Shown here: positions 47,103 through 58,456 of the stretch, one piece after another | How the letters are laid out: every line of letters begins with the position of its first letter | Position numbering within the stretch: position 1 is the first letter of the stretch | NCBI GenBank assembly: GCA_015680685.1 | Contig: MNCI01025435.1 | Span: 365,230-429,229 of the forward strand | Origin: Gnetum montanum | Lineage: Eukaryota; Streptophyta; Gnetopsida; Gnetales; Gnetaceae | Direction of reading: 5' to 3' | Length of the DNA: 64,000 nt | Program-made: the position numbers and the translations under genes | Notes under the pieces: model-generated | Databases searched by the model: none | What the model saw: only the letters and a program-made list of their open reading frames with translations | What the model was told of the DNA's origin: nothing

Positions 47103-48528
47103 TGGTTACAATGGAAAATCTTGATCGCTAGAACAAACCAAGGATTCTCAACTACAGGTATCTTTAACCCCAAATCCCCTAGGACCTTCACAAAGAAAAA
47201 TGGGATTCAGGGTGCCCTAGATAGTCCAGTAGATCACCTAGGGACTTAGGAGGATGCAAAATGGGGATGTAACAAAAGTATAGATATATGCAAGTCTATG
47301 AAATAATGCACTAAAATATAAAAATTATATATGAAATTGTACACAATATGGAATCATAAATTTCATCAAATGAACAAAGAATGATTTCAAATATGTATAC
47401 AAAGTTAGTACCCAAGAGGGGGGCAAAAGGGGGTTCACTTAGGAAGGGGTTTAGAGTTTGTTGAAGCCACAATCAACTCCAAAATCTAGTATCTCTACAA
47501 CTCCTGATGATATTGAACTTCCTTTGTCTCCTTAGATCTATAGCATTGTTTGATGCTATGGCTTATAGAAATGTGAAGAATTTATATGGACAAAGTGCAC
47601 TACATTGGGATTTGGTGATCCTAGGAGGGTAACGATGATACCCAAAGCTCAAAAATCCAAAAGGGGGGAATAATAGGAGGTAACGAGTTCTAGGAGGTTC
47701 CATGTTGCTAGGCACCAAGGAGTTGCATTTTTGCCAAGGAAGCAAGAGCTCTTAGATGCCAAAATGCTAAGGGTGATAAATTGCAAAAGTATGGAACCTT
47801 GACTTGGTGCCAAGATGTGGTTTTTATATGGTTATGGCCATGATTCGTGTTACAAATTGGTTGCAAATGGTTGACATGATTAGCTACAAATTAGTTGCTA
47901 ATGATTGACATGATTGGATGAAAATTTGCTACCAAATTGTTGATTTATTGGCTACCAAATTGCTGAAAATTAGTTACCATGTTAAAGTGCGGGGGTGTAG
48001 GTGAGGTTCACCCCCCATGCATCCTAGCTATCTTCCCTCTCCACATTGTTTGACCCCCTAACACTAGGGGGAAGCATGTTAACATTGATGGGGGATGAAT
48101 GGTCAATGCTAGGGATGAGGGTTAGCCCATTCTAGGCTAGGTCACCCCCATTTTCATGCTAGGGGGTAGGTGAGTTTTACCAACGTTACACTGTTGGCCT
48201 TGAAGTCTCTTAGCTAGCTTACCCCCTACAGGGTGTGTTAGTGTAGAGAAAATTATATTCCCCATAAAACCTATTAAATTACAAATTTGGCATTTCCAAA
48301 AGGCATTTTGACTCCCCCAAGCCCAAATATAGACACTAGGTAACTTATTTTTCACTTGGGGAATGAGGCTTTGGTCACTTATGAAGTATGTTTTAGCCCC
48401 AAAAAGTATGAAACATATGAGATTGCCCCTTCATGGGTTACAACCTTCACATTTATAATAAAGCATTGCCTTGGTTTTCATGGGATGTGATCAAAAAGGT
48501 TTCAACAAATAAATTTGATAGTGTTTCA
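47103..48528 (-). repeat. 5' LTR of B3
   Basis: 1426 bp; starts TGAAACACTATCAAATTT at 48528 and ends ...TTCCATTGTAACCA at 47103. It matches 29384-30846 throughout. Confidence 0.8.
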
Positions 48529-50290
48529 GATTCTTAGGGGTTGGAGGATGTGGTACCCATATGACGAATGGCTTTCTAGGCTTTGTGTCTTGGGATCATG
48601 ATGGTACTTTGATGAAAAATGGTTCCCTAGGGGATTAGACCATTTGGTTTTCATGAATGATGCTATAATATAGAAGTTGTTGGTACTTGTAGAGTTGGGC
48701 TCATTCAACACCAACTACCCTTGGTCTATCATCTTCGAGAGGTCATCCTTTAATGCTAGGCACAAATTGGTGTCATAAACAACCATTTGATGATCATGGC
48801 AACACCTATCCAGTCTAAAGTACTTTGGTAGCTATTTTTAGGTCTCTAGCTATGTCACAAAGATGATCATGCCTCTTATGAGCCTCTTTAAAGAGTTGCA
48901 TATGTTGTATATGGTTGTTAAGAAACTATTCTAAGAGTTTAGAGGGCTTTAAAGGAAACCTTACACACTTAGACCTATCCTTCCACCAAAATTTTGGGCT
49001 TGGTTGATTTGGGGTGTAGGAAGTGTATAGTTGGGATGAATTAGAAGATTTGTTGTGTGATGGTGATCCTTGCCTCTCCCCTTATTTGAAGTGTTTTCCT
49101 ACTATAGCCATAGTTGTATGTTCTAGCTTGGTTTTATTGTTATTTCTCATCACATGTTGGTTTTAATAGGCCATCTAGGGTGTATCATTGCTTGCCTCAC
49201 CTACATCCTTAATGTTCTTAATCTATGAGAAGGCTTGGCTTAGTGATCAGGTTTCTAGGTAGTAAAGCTTTGACTTAATAATAAAGTCATTTATTGCTCC
49301 TTTCTAGATGACTAAGAGGTGAGTTTCAGCAATAGGCTCTAGAATCTCATTAAATGTTAAGTTCCATCTTTGAATAAACCTTTTGACTAGTTCAAGTGAC
49401 TCTTGCTTCACCTTCATTAATTGATCCAATGTGGCATCTGACTTCAAGTTGTATCTAAAGTAGCTGAAAAATAGGTCTATTAAGTTTTCATGGGAAGAGA
49501 TGGAACCCCCAAGCAAGGTTCAATACCAATCTAGAGCTTTACTCTTGATGGACATGGAAAAAACCTTCAATATCGTATGTGGCCTAGCTTGCAAAAAGAG
49601 GTACTCAAATAGAAAGGTAACCAAGTGTGCATTGGGATTCTCTTCATCATTGGATTTGGTGAAATTTGGTATGGGCATGCTAGTAGGTAAGGTTATTTGA
49701 GTCATGAAAAGGTTTATAGGGTCATCTTGATAGAAGTCCATAACCTTAACCATTTGAATTGTATTGAGCTTGTGTTTTCACAACTCTTTGATAAGATCTT
49801 GGATCATTTAGAAGGTTTGATCCAAACCTTAGGACATTTACATGGGCTATGATATCTACAAAATTGGCTATGATGTTAATTGAGAGGCTTGTGACCTTGC
49901 GATGGATTATGGTATGGAAGGGAGAGGCTTGGTTACAATGGTCATGGGTGGGCTAAATAGTGAAAAGATGTTTGAGTTGGAACTTGTGGTGTGAAGGGGA
50001 TGAAAGTAGTATGAGGGGCTTGTGTTGTTTAGGGCCTCAATGAGGTTCCTACTGGTATGAAAAAGGGAGATGGTAGTGTAGACATCACTGGGGTTTGGTG
50101 AACAATGTGACATTGCATTGTAAAGGGCATTGATGAGAATAAAGAAGTGGACTAAGACATAGGTTGTGTCTAGTGTGTGGCAATGATGGGTGTGGACTCA
50201 AAAATGGTAGAATAGCTAGGAGAAGAGTTGGGCTAAGGGACTTGTCCTACCAATGAGGTAAGAGACATGGAGTTTGGTTTAGTTTTTTGG
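48529..50290 (-). pseudogene. gag of B4, interrupted by B3
   Basis: The minus-strand capsid domain at about 49760-49280 is well preserved: MVKVMDFYQDDPINLF, PNFTKSNDEENPNAH, MSIKSKALDWY, ATLDQLMKVKQESLELVKRF, TFNEILEPIAETHLLVI. The C-terminal part reaches the B3 LTR at 48529 with KPNSTSTNNFY-like sequence matching B6 at about 54550. At 50290 it abuts integrase sequence of B5 with no LTR between, so the 5' end is not original. Stops at 49517 and 49303 interrupt it. Confidence 0.7.
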
Positions 50291-53200
50291 GGAGCTTTAG
50301 AACCATAAACAAGGCTATAAGGGGTCATGCCAGTTGCTATGCGATAGGTTGTTCTATATGCCCATAGTTCATGGACAAGCAACTCATGCCACTTTCACTT
50401 ACTATTGTTGAGAAACTTCTTCAAGAAGTTGCTTATGGCCTTATTTCTTGCTTCTAGTTGTCCATTAGCTTGAGGGTAGCAAGGTGATGAGAAAGAATGC
50501 TTAATACCTAGGTCATGATAAAAATGAGCTACAATGTCTATAACTATGGCCATGGGTATGTCAAAACAAGCTACAATGTTGTCTAGGATAAATTTGCAAA
50601 CTTGTTCATATGTGGTCTTTCTTAGGGGAATGGCCTCAACCCACTTAGTAAAGTATTTGGTTGTGGTGATGATGAAGCTATGCACTATGGTAGACTTAGG
50701 TGTTATAGATCCAATGATATCCAACCCCAATTGTTGAAACAACCATGTTATCTGGCTTGTATGTAACTTAGTTGGTGATACATGTAGTAGGTTGCTATAT
50801 CATTGACATGTGTCACATCGCTTAACCTTTTACACGTAGTCATTTTCCATATGGGGCCAATAGTAGCCTAACTATATAATCTTAGTGGCCATGGCTCTAG
50901 GTCCTATATGTCCTCCACAAACACCCTCATGAACCTTCTCTAGAGCTTTTATGGCCTTGGTTCTACCTAAGCACTTTAGAAGTATGCCATCATAGGATCA
51001 TCGACATAATGTGTTATCATCTACAATGAAACAATGCTTCAATCACTTACATATGGCATCCTTTTAAGTAGTAGTCAGGCCTTGTGAAAATTCACGATGG
51101 ATAAGGTAAAATTTGATATCATCATACCACTCCTTGGGAAGAGTAGTATGAGCTACGATCATAAAGATATCCTCAGTGTTCTATGTGATGGGAATAGTGT
51201 AGTCCATAGTTAAGGTGGACAACTTGCTAAACACATTTGGTGTCACACTAAGGGCTAGTATTGCAATTGCATTAGCTATGGCATTTTCATTTTGAGGTAT
51301 GTGCTGGACATCAACATCTATGAATTGTTGTAACAACTACTTCCCTAGGTCATAATAAGGTTGTAAGTGCTTAGCTTTATATGCATAGACTTTGATTACT
51401 TGGTTAACCATGAGTTATGAATTGCCTTTGATGTCTAGGCATTTAATTCCTAGATCATGAGCTACCATTATCCCTCTAATAAAACCTTGATATTTTGCTA
51501 TGTTGTTGGTACATGGGAACCCAAAACAATGGGCAAAGGATTTGATTTCACCAAATGGGAATGTTATGATGGTAGAAACACTAGCTCCATGGACAAGTGA
51601 AGCTCCATCAAAGTTCATGACTACCTCATAACCCTTGAGCACTTGGCTAACTATGTTAATGTATTCATTAGGGAACTTAGGATCTATGGCTGCTTGGTCA
51701 TCAATAAATGAAACTATGATTTTTATGGCTATATATTGACCTTTTATTGATGATTGAGAGACATAATTAAGGTTGAACTCTAAAGTTGTGGCTTTCCATC
51801 AGGCTATGAATCTAATTTCGTAGATGTTGGTCTTTATGGCTCTAAGTATGTTGTACTTGAAGATTATGTTGACTTAGCTTTTGAGGAGGTAATGTCTACA
51901 TTTCTTCAAAGAGAAGACTAGTGCAGACAATACTTCTCCACTTTACTCTATCAGGTATCATGGGCTATTAATGCATATGTAAAGTAGTATATAGGCATTT
52001 CTACCTTGTCATCACATTTTTGAGAGAGTAGAGAGGCAATGGATGTATCAGAGATGATGAGATAAATGTAAAATGGTTTACCCTCTTGTGGAGAATAGAC
52101 TATTAGTAGTTGTGTCAACTCTTTCTTAAGGTTTTCAAATTCCTCTTGGCATTGATAATTCCACTCATAGTTAACTCATTTCTTAAGCTAGTGTTGCATG
52201 GGTTGTAGCTTATCAGTAAGCCTAGTGATAAACCTATGAATAAATTGTAATCTACCTTGTAGTCCCCAAAGCTCTTGAAGGCTAATAGGTGCTTCTAATT
52301 TGGATATGGCCTTAACCTTATTAGGGTCTATGTGTATCCCTAGTTTAGAGACTACAAAGCCAAGAATTTTACTGGTCTTGACATCAAAGATACACTTCTT
52401 AGGATTGAGCCTAAGCTCACATTTAAAGCATTGTATAAGCACAAGATCTAGGTCATTAGCATGGTCATTGGCTATCTTAGAATCCACAACTATGTCTTCT
52501 ATGTAATCATTAATCAAACCTAGCATGTAATCACTAAAGATATTGGTCATGGCTCTCTTGTATGTTGCTCCAATGTTCTTAAGACCAAAGGGCATCATGA
52601 CATAAAAATAAAGTACCCCATGGGATCATAAAGGTCATGCTAAGTTGGTGCTCTAGGTTGATCTTAATTTGGTTATATCCTAAGAACCCATCCATAAAGG
52701 ACAATAAGGCATGTTTGGCTGTAGTATCGATAAGTTGATCAATACTAGGCAAAGAGAATTCATCCTTGATAGTTGCTTTATTTATGTCTCAAAAATCAAT
52801 GCAAATACAAATACTCCTATTTTTCTTAGGGACTACCACTATGTTGGATACCCATTTTTCATAATTGACAACCCTAATGAAACCTTCTTGGTAGAGCTTT
52901 GAGATTTCATCGCAAATTGCCAAGGCCAAATCAAGTCTAATGTTACATAATTTGTGCTTAATTGGTCTAATGATAAGGTCTAGTATGATGTTGTCCTAGA
53001 GTAGACATGGGTCTAGGCTTGACATATCTTCATATGAACAAGAAAATGTCTTACTATTAATTTGTAAGACTTTGGTGATATCTTGAACACATTGAGGCTT
53101 TAGTAAGGAACTTAATTTAAGGGTTTTTTCCTCACTATTATGTGTTGTGATAGGAACCTCAACTAGGGAGTCTTCAGTTGTGTCTCTTACTTCTAAGTCA

Positions 53201-53340
53201 AGGATTTTGACTAGGTTTTTAGGCCATTCTAAAGGTTTCTCTATTGAGGCTATGTGGTCTACAAGACTCTCAAGCTCAAGATCTAGGCAATCAAAGTTAA
53301 TACACTATTTAATATCATTATGAGGTCCATGTAGATACAA
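50291..53340 (-). pseudogene. pol fragment B5: RT, two RNase H, integrase
   Basis: Minus strand. RT: SNIVVVPKKNRS and CIDF (about 52860-52780), MDGFLGYNQIKI, MPFGLKNIGATYK (52595-52560) and YIED where YxDD should be (about 52500), a lost catalytic Asp. Archaeal-type RNase H at 51642-51415: MNFDGASLVHGAS, PCTNNIAKYQGFIRGI, and GNS for the usual GDS. Integrase: intact RCDTCQ finger (about 50820), LGLDIIGSITPKS, a deletion around the second Asp (IVIDIVAHF), and ANGQLEARNKAI keeping the Glu. It ends abruptly at about 50291 against B4 gag and at 53340 against B6, so both ends are rearranged. Confidence 0.8.
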
Positions 53341-53344
53341 AGGA

Positions 53345-55924
53345 AAACTAATTTTCTCCCCTCTATTCCAACATCAATTGTACAACCTCAAGCTTCACTA
53401 ATCCCTCCTCAACCATCAATACAAGTACCAAAGCCGACAAGGATGCCCCAAGGCTTGGATTAAGCCTTCCAAATGATCTAGGACCTTACTGAAGAGATGC
53501 AAAAACTTGAGGCTAGTAGAACTTAGATGATCAAGGTTCTTGTATTTTACTAGGATGATCCTATAAGGCCTACCATGCCTCAAATGACCTTACCTACTAA
53601 CATGCCCATACCAAACTTCACCAAATACAATGGTGAAGGGGATTCCAATGCATATCTAATTACCTTCCATTCTCAATGCCTCTTTTTGCAAGCTTGGCCT
53701 CAAGGGTAAGGCTCTAGATTGGTATCAAACCTTACCTACAGGCTCCATCTCTTTTCTTGAGGACTTGATTAACTAATTTATCAACCACTTCAGATACAAC
53801 TTGAAGATGGACATCATGTTGGACTAATTGGTGAAGGTAATGTAGGGGCTACTTGAACCAGTCAAAAGGTTTATTCAGAGATGAAATTTAATGCTCAATG
53901 AGATTTTGTAGCCTATCTCTGAAACCCACCTCTTGGCCATCTACAAGGGAGCAGTAAATAACTTTATCAAGTAAAATCCTTACTATTTAGAGCCCCAATT
54001 GCTAAGCCAAGCCTTCTCACTAAGAAAATTGAGGAGGTAGATGAGGCTAGCAATGATCTAGCCTATGTGGCATACAAAAGTTAGCACACAAGGAGAGATA
54101 GGGATAAAACCAAGTAAGAACATACCACTGTGGTTACATTATTTAAAGATATAAAAATAGGTAGAGATGCAAGGATCACCACCTTAAAACACATCTTATG
54201 ACTCATCCCAACCATCCACTTCCTATGCTTCAAATCAATCAAGATAAAAATTTGAGTGGAAGGATAGGTCTAAGTACACTAGGTTGCTTATGAAGCCCTA
54301 TGAGCTTCTAGAATAGTAACTTAAAGATGATCATATACTAGATAAGCAGCTATTTGAAGATGCTCATAAGAGGTACAAAAGTATTTGTGACATAGCTAGA
54401 GGTCCAACAATAGCTACCAAAGATGATCCCAACCTATTGAAGTACATTAGAATTGATAGGTACTATCATTCATTCAAATGGCTAGTCATGATATTGATTT
54501 TTGCCTAGCATTAAAGGATGACCTCTAGAATATGATAGATTATGGAGAGTTGGTGTTGAATAAGCCTAACTCTCCAAGATCCAATAATAAATATTATACT
54601 ATAGCCTCATTCATAGAAACCAAATGGTCTAATCCTCCTAGGGAATCACTNTATTTTGGTGCATGTGCCTTGGGCAACTTGTCCATTAGTGTAGTTGGTC
54701 AACTTGCTTTAAATCCTTTTGTTGTTAGTTATTTTTAGTGGGATTNCATCACAACAATGATGAAATAAACCTATCATCAAACCAATAACAAATCCCACTA
54801 AAAATAACTAACAACAAAAGGATTTAAAGCAAGTTGACCAACTACACTAATGGACAAGTTGCCCAAGGCACATGCACCAAAATCTAAGTTACAAACTCTA
54901 GGAAGGGTGGAGGAGGTTAGAACCACTAAGNGTCCTTCAAAGCCTAAGAAATCATTCATTATCTGAGTTCTTCAACCTTCAATAAGTCAGGCCATAATGA
55001 TCCATGACCAAAGCCCATCAATTGTGGACAAGAACTTAGAGGTTGGCAAGAAACCATCATCACAACAATGATGAAATAAACCTATCATCAAACCAATAAC
55101 AAATCCCACTAAAAATAACTAACAACAAAAGGATTTAAAGCAAGTTGACCAACTACACTAATGGACAAGTTGCCCAAGGCACATGCACCAAAATCTAAGT
55201 TACAAACTCTAGGAAGGGTGGAGGAGGTTAGAACCACTAAGGCTAAAACATCACATGCCAAGGGAAATAATTTCCTTACAACAATGGACCAAACCAAACA
55301 ATTATTAAAACAAAAGAACACATCACTAAACTTGGTCATGAATTCTTCTACTCATAAAGATGTAATAGCCCAAGTGCTAACCTCTATCCCTATGGATCAA
55401 GACATGCCCACCAATAAAGAATCAATCCAATTTGTCATTGAGCAAGCTTTTCTTAGGGAAAACAAGCATCAACCAATGCTATTTGCTCCTCTCCTTATCA
55501 CTATACATGTTGGTGGATACAAATTTCACTGTGTTTATGTGTATGATGGGGTAGCAACTAATGTGATATCATTTTCCATTGTTAATAAACTAAGCATAAT
55601 CGAGAACATCCAAGAAATCACAACTGCAACACTCAAGTCATTTAATTGATCACGAGTAGTAGTGTGAGGTTCTATTCCCTTTGATTTCATAGTTGGAAAG
55701 AAATTTTCCACATCCACCAACTTCCTAGTAGTTGAAGAGATGCCCAGCTTTAACTTGATCTTAAGAAGACCATGGTTAGCTAAGTTTCATGTAGTCTCAT
55801 CTCCTATACATCAAGAGACTCACTTGCCCTACGAGGAAGGAGAAATTTTCATTCATGGAGATGACATGTTTCTACATTTAGTTAGCCATGTCAACTTCAA
55901 CCAAGGTTTAGAAATGGAGTTTTA
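53345..55924 (+). pseudogene. gag-protease of B6
   Basis: Plus strand, head to head with B5. The gag N-terminal half shows PNFTKYNGEGDSNAYLITF (about 53608-53665) but the next part is frameshifted; LATKDDPNL-like and KPNSPRSNNKYYTIASF (54553-54610) follow. A Lys-rich linker (SKLQTLGRVEEVRTTKAK, 55190-55245) leads to the protease: HVGGYKFHCVYVYDGVATN at 55507-55563, where the first Asp of the family's DDG is Tyr, then FNLILRRPWLAKF (55746-55784) with an R for the usual G. The frame ends at TAA 55923-55925. An assembly-made duplication (54651-54931) lies inside. Confidence 0.7.
54651..54931. repeat. Probable assembly artefact: inverted and direct copies between Ns
   Basis: Three single Ns (54651, 54746, 54931) bound two pieces. 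54652-54745 is the exact reverse complement of about 54790-54883, and 54747-54930 (184 bp) is identical to 55058-55241. Perfect identity amid strongly decayed sequence argues for unmerged contig ends. Confidence 0.75.
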
Positions 55925-56164
55925 AGAGGAAACATTTGAAACTCAAGATGGGGCCAAAACTAACAAAACCAATAATAACAACAATGAAGCTAAAGTTACC
56001 AAAAGCAATCAATGCAAACACCTATCAATTTCCATGTCAAATAAGTAGCATGATGAGAGTGTGATCATGTAAAGGAATTACTTTGATTTATCAAAGGTCA
56101 AATAACAAATGTAGTGTAAATATATTATATCTTGTTTTTCTAACAAAAACTTGTTTACCTTCAT
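55925..56164. other. Spacer after B6 protease
   Basis: A-rich; begins as an Asn-rich continuation of the frame and then carries no recognisable signal. Confidence 0.35.
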
Positions 56165-56300
56165 AACTAATGAATCATGTTTTGCAGGGGCCTAATATCG
56201 AATATCTGATATCAAAGTTGTGATGTCAAGTATCCAATATTGGGGCACAACTTCTAATGTTGGGGATTTAATATCATCCCTTCCATGGAAGCCTATAAAT
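56165..56300 (+). repeat. U3 start of the A3 5' LTR (candidate)
   Basis: TAATGAATCATG resembles the A2 LTR start TGATGAATCG, and is followed by AATATCGAATATCTGATATC, further GATATT/GATGTC elements and CCTATAAATACC (TATA at about 56291-56298). The order fits the family A U3. The rest of the LTR resumes only at about 57611. Confidence 0.4.
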
Positions 56301-57076
56301 ACCACACTTGGGTGTACATTTGGAACATAGGAGATAGATAGATATATTCATAGATTTTGATAGATTTTAAAAGAGTTGGGTTTATTACTTGCAATCCATT
56401 GATCAAGACTCCAAAAAAGAATGAGTTCTTCTTCAGCAATTATCACCATATATCTTGGTGTGAAGGAGGAACCCATGATGATGATCAAAGGAGTTACCAA
56501 AATGGACCTAGGAACTTATGTTAACATTACTTGTGGTAAAGAATCCCTTACTAGGATCACATGAGTAGATGTCACACATGTTGATCTTAGTGGAGGAGTG
56601 GGAGTTTGTTTATATGCATTTGCAATATTGTCTCTTTTCATTTCCTGCATAAATAAGGTCAAAGAGATATGCAACATAAATAAATGAATAATGAAGTCAA
56701 CATCATAAAAGAAGAATAAGAAAAGGTCAAGCAAACCAACTTTATCTCTAGTTGAATGCATGGTACTCTTCAAGACAATTGCAACTGTACAAATTTCATC
56801 AAAATCTAACTTACGATTTGGGAGAAATGGTGTTTCTAGAGTTGTGTGTAATTTAAAATTTAAAATTCTCTTTTCTAAAATTTTAAAATTAAAATTTAAT
56901 TTTAAAAAATCCTAACCCTAATATCAGGGTACAGCCCAATGGCCATCTCATGTTGCTAGTGGCAGCAAGGCCTACTGCACCATTATGCAATAAGGTCTTA
57001 AGGCCTAACCACACAATGTCACAACATGTCCAATGATCGACCCACACTGTCAATGATAGTAGGGCCTACCATAGGC
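56301..57076. other. Unassigned sequence within the split A3 LTR
   Basis: I do not recognise this stretch. It has a GATA microsatellite (56335-56355) and an extremely AT-rich foldback-like stretch (56850-56915). The 85-codon minus-strand frame at 56773-56516 shows no family features. Confidence 0.35.
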
Positions 57077-57610
57077 TAAATACCACCAAGAAAATTCATG
57101 TTGTAATATTTTTACCATTGTAACTTTTACCCCATGAAACCCAAGGCTAACATTTCATTGTAAAATATGGAGATTGTAATCCATGAGATGTAATTTCACA
57201 TACCTTAACTTTTGGAGCTGAAAAAAATGCCTCACAAGTGGTCATAGCCTCAATCCCCAAGTAAAAAATATCATATTATGTCTATATTTGGGCTTAGGAT
57301 GGTCAAAAATTCCTTTTGGACTACCAAAATTAGCATTTACATAGGTTTGGTGGGGGATATGACCTTTGCTACACTAGAGTCACCTATGCTTAGCCTTGGG
57401 GGGCTTAGCTCCTGAAACCTCAACATGGCTCTAGCAACCCTAGTGTTGCTTTAGCAAGCCTAGTGTTGCTCTTGCTTTAGCATGGCTCTAAAAACATTAT
57501 CATTTTTCCAACACCCTAGAATTGATCCTACACCCCAACATTGCCCATGAAACCCAACGTTGCTCCTACATGCTCAACATTGCTCCTGGAAGGACAGTGT
57601 GGGTGGAAGA
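57077..57610 (+). repeat. Family B LTR fragment, start only
   Basis: Begins TAAATACCACCAAGAAAATTCATGTT, a decayed TGAAACACCACCAAATTTTCATGTT, and matches the B3 LTR start (reverse complement of 30846-30560) through the CCCATGAAACCCAAGG, TTGTAATCCA and TATATTTGGGCTT blocks. From about 57430 it has short repeats of CTAGTGTTGCTTTAGCA. The rest of the LTR is missing. Confidence 0.6.
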
Positions 57611-58331
57611 ATCCAACATGAGTAAAATTTTCATTTACTATTTTTAGTAATTGGGATAGTTTTGGTACCTTTGGATGTAGTGTGATGTTAAGTGATTGTA
57701 CAACATCATTATTCAAGTGTGATGTACATGGACACGTTACATGCTCGATAATAAAGATCAAGATTACTTCCATCATTGCAACATCCACTTAGCTTTCTTA
57801 TTACTTTTAATTACTTAAATGTTACTATTTTCCCTAGCTAATGTTATCATTTATTGCTCTTTATTATTCTTGTTATTAAGTGAAATTAATATGACTAATT
57901 GTGAGTGCTTAAGTGTAATTACCTGGTAACCTAATAGTGTTATTATTTGGTACGCCTAGTAACAGTACATTTGGTAATCCCAATAGTAGTTACATGAAGT
58001 CCATTGCATGTATAGAAGGTTAGAAATGGATACTCATCACACATAGGCTAGTTTAGAATTTACTTTCCATTGTTAATTAGATTAAACAATCAATTTCTTT
58101 ATTATTATTAGAAGTAGCTTAGGGCCAAACAACATCAAGAATCATGTGCCTCACTCTAGACTAAATAATACATGGTAAAGCTATCACTAGTCCAAGTGGG
58201 AAGATAGCAAACTATAATCAAGGCATAAAAATTTAGATGCACAACTTGTCCCATCCATGGAGTTTGATGTAATTTTGTGTCATTGCTTGTGATTCATATG
58301 GTTGGACGTAGGCATATGTTGTCACTCATCA
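57611..58331 (+). repeat. R-U5 part of the A3 5' LTR
   Basis: Matches A1 4380-5209: the AATAAAGATCAAGATTACTT block (57751-57770), the TTGGTAATCC units, and the GTCACTCATCA end at 58331. Confidence 0.75.
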
Positions 58332-58332
58332 T

Positions 58333-58351
58333 TAGCATCACTACTAGGGAT
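58333..58351 (+). other. Primer-binding site of A3
   Basis: TAGCATCACTACTAGGGAT follows the LTR end by one base and continues GGTGCTAGTTAT as in A2. It is a decayed tRNA-Asp-type site. Confidence 0.55.
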
Positions 58352-58456
58352 GGTGCTAGTTATCTAGATCAATAATATTATATATGATCACTGTAAATGC
58401 ATTAATGATATATATTTTAGAAAATATTAAATCATGCACATAATTAACTAAAAACA

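Larger units (their letters stand above)
29384..48528 (-). mobile_element. Family B element B3, near complete Tat/Ogre-like
   Basis: About 19.1 kb on the minus strand. 5' LTR 47103-48528, PBS 47081-47097, leader to 46040, gag-pro 46039-42650, GGCCAT minisatellite, a spliced gene on the opposite strand (39682-41538), an assembly gap, a 193-bp array (36120-38330), RT to integrase (35442-31992), a second minisatellite, PPT 30847-30868 and 3' LTR 29384-30846. Two RNase H domains place it in the Tat lineage. It sits inside B4 gag. Boundaries are exact on the right (TGAAAC at 48528) and within a few bases on the left; the flanking bases CCTTC and GATTC match at three of five positions only. Confidence 0.75.
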
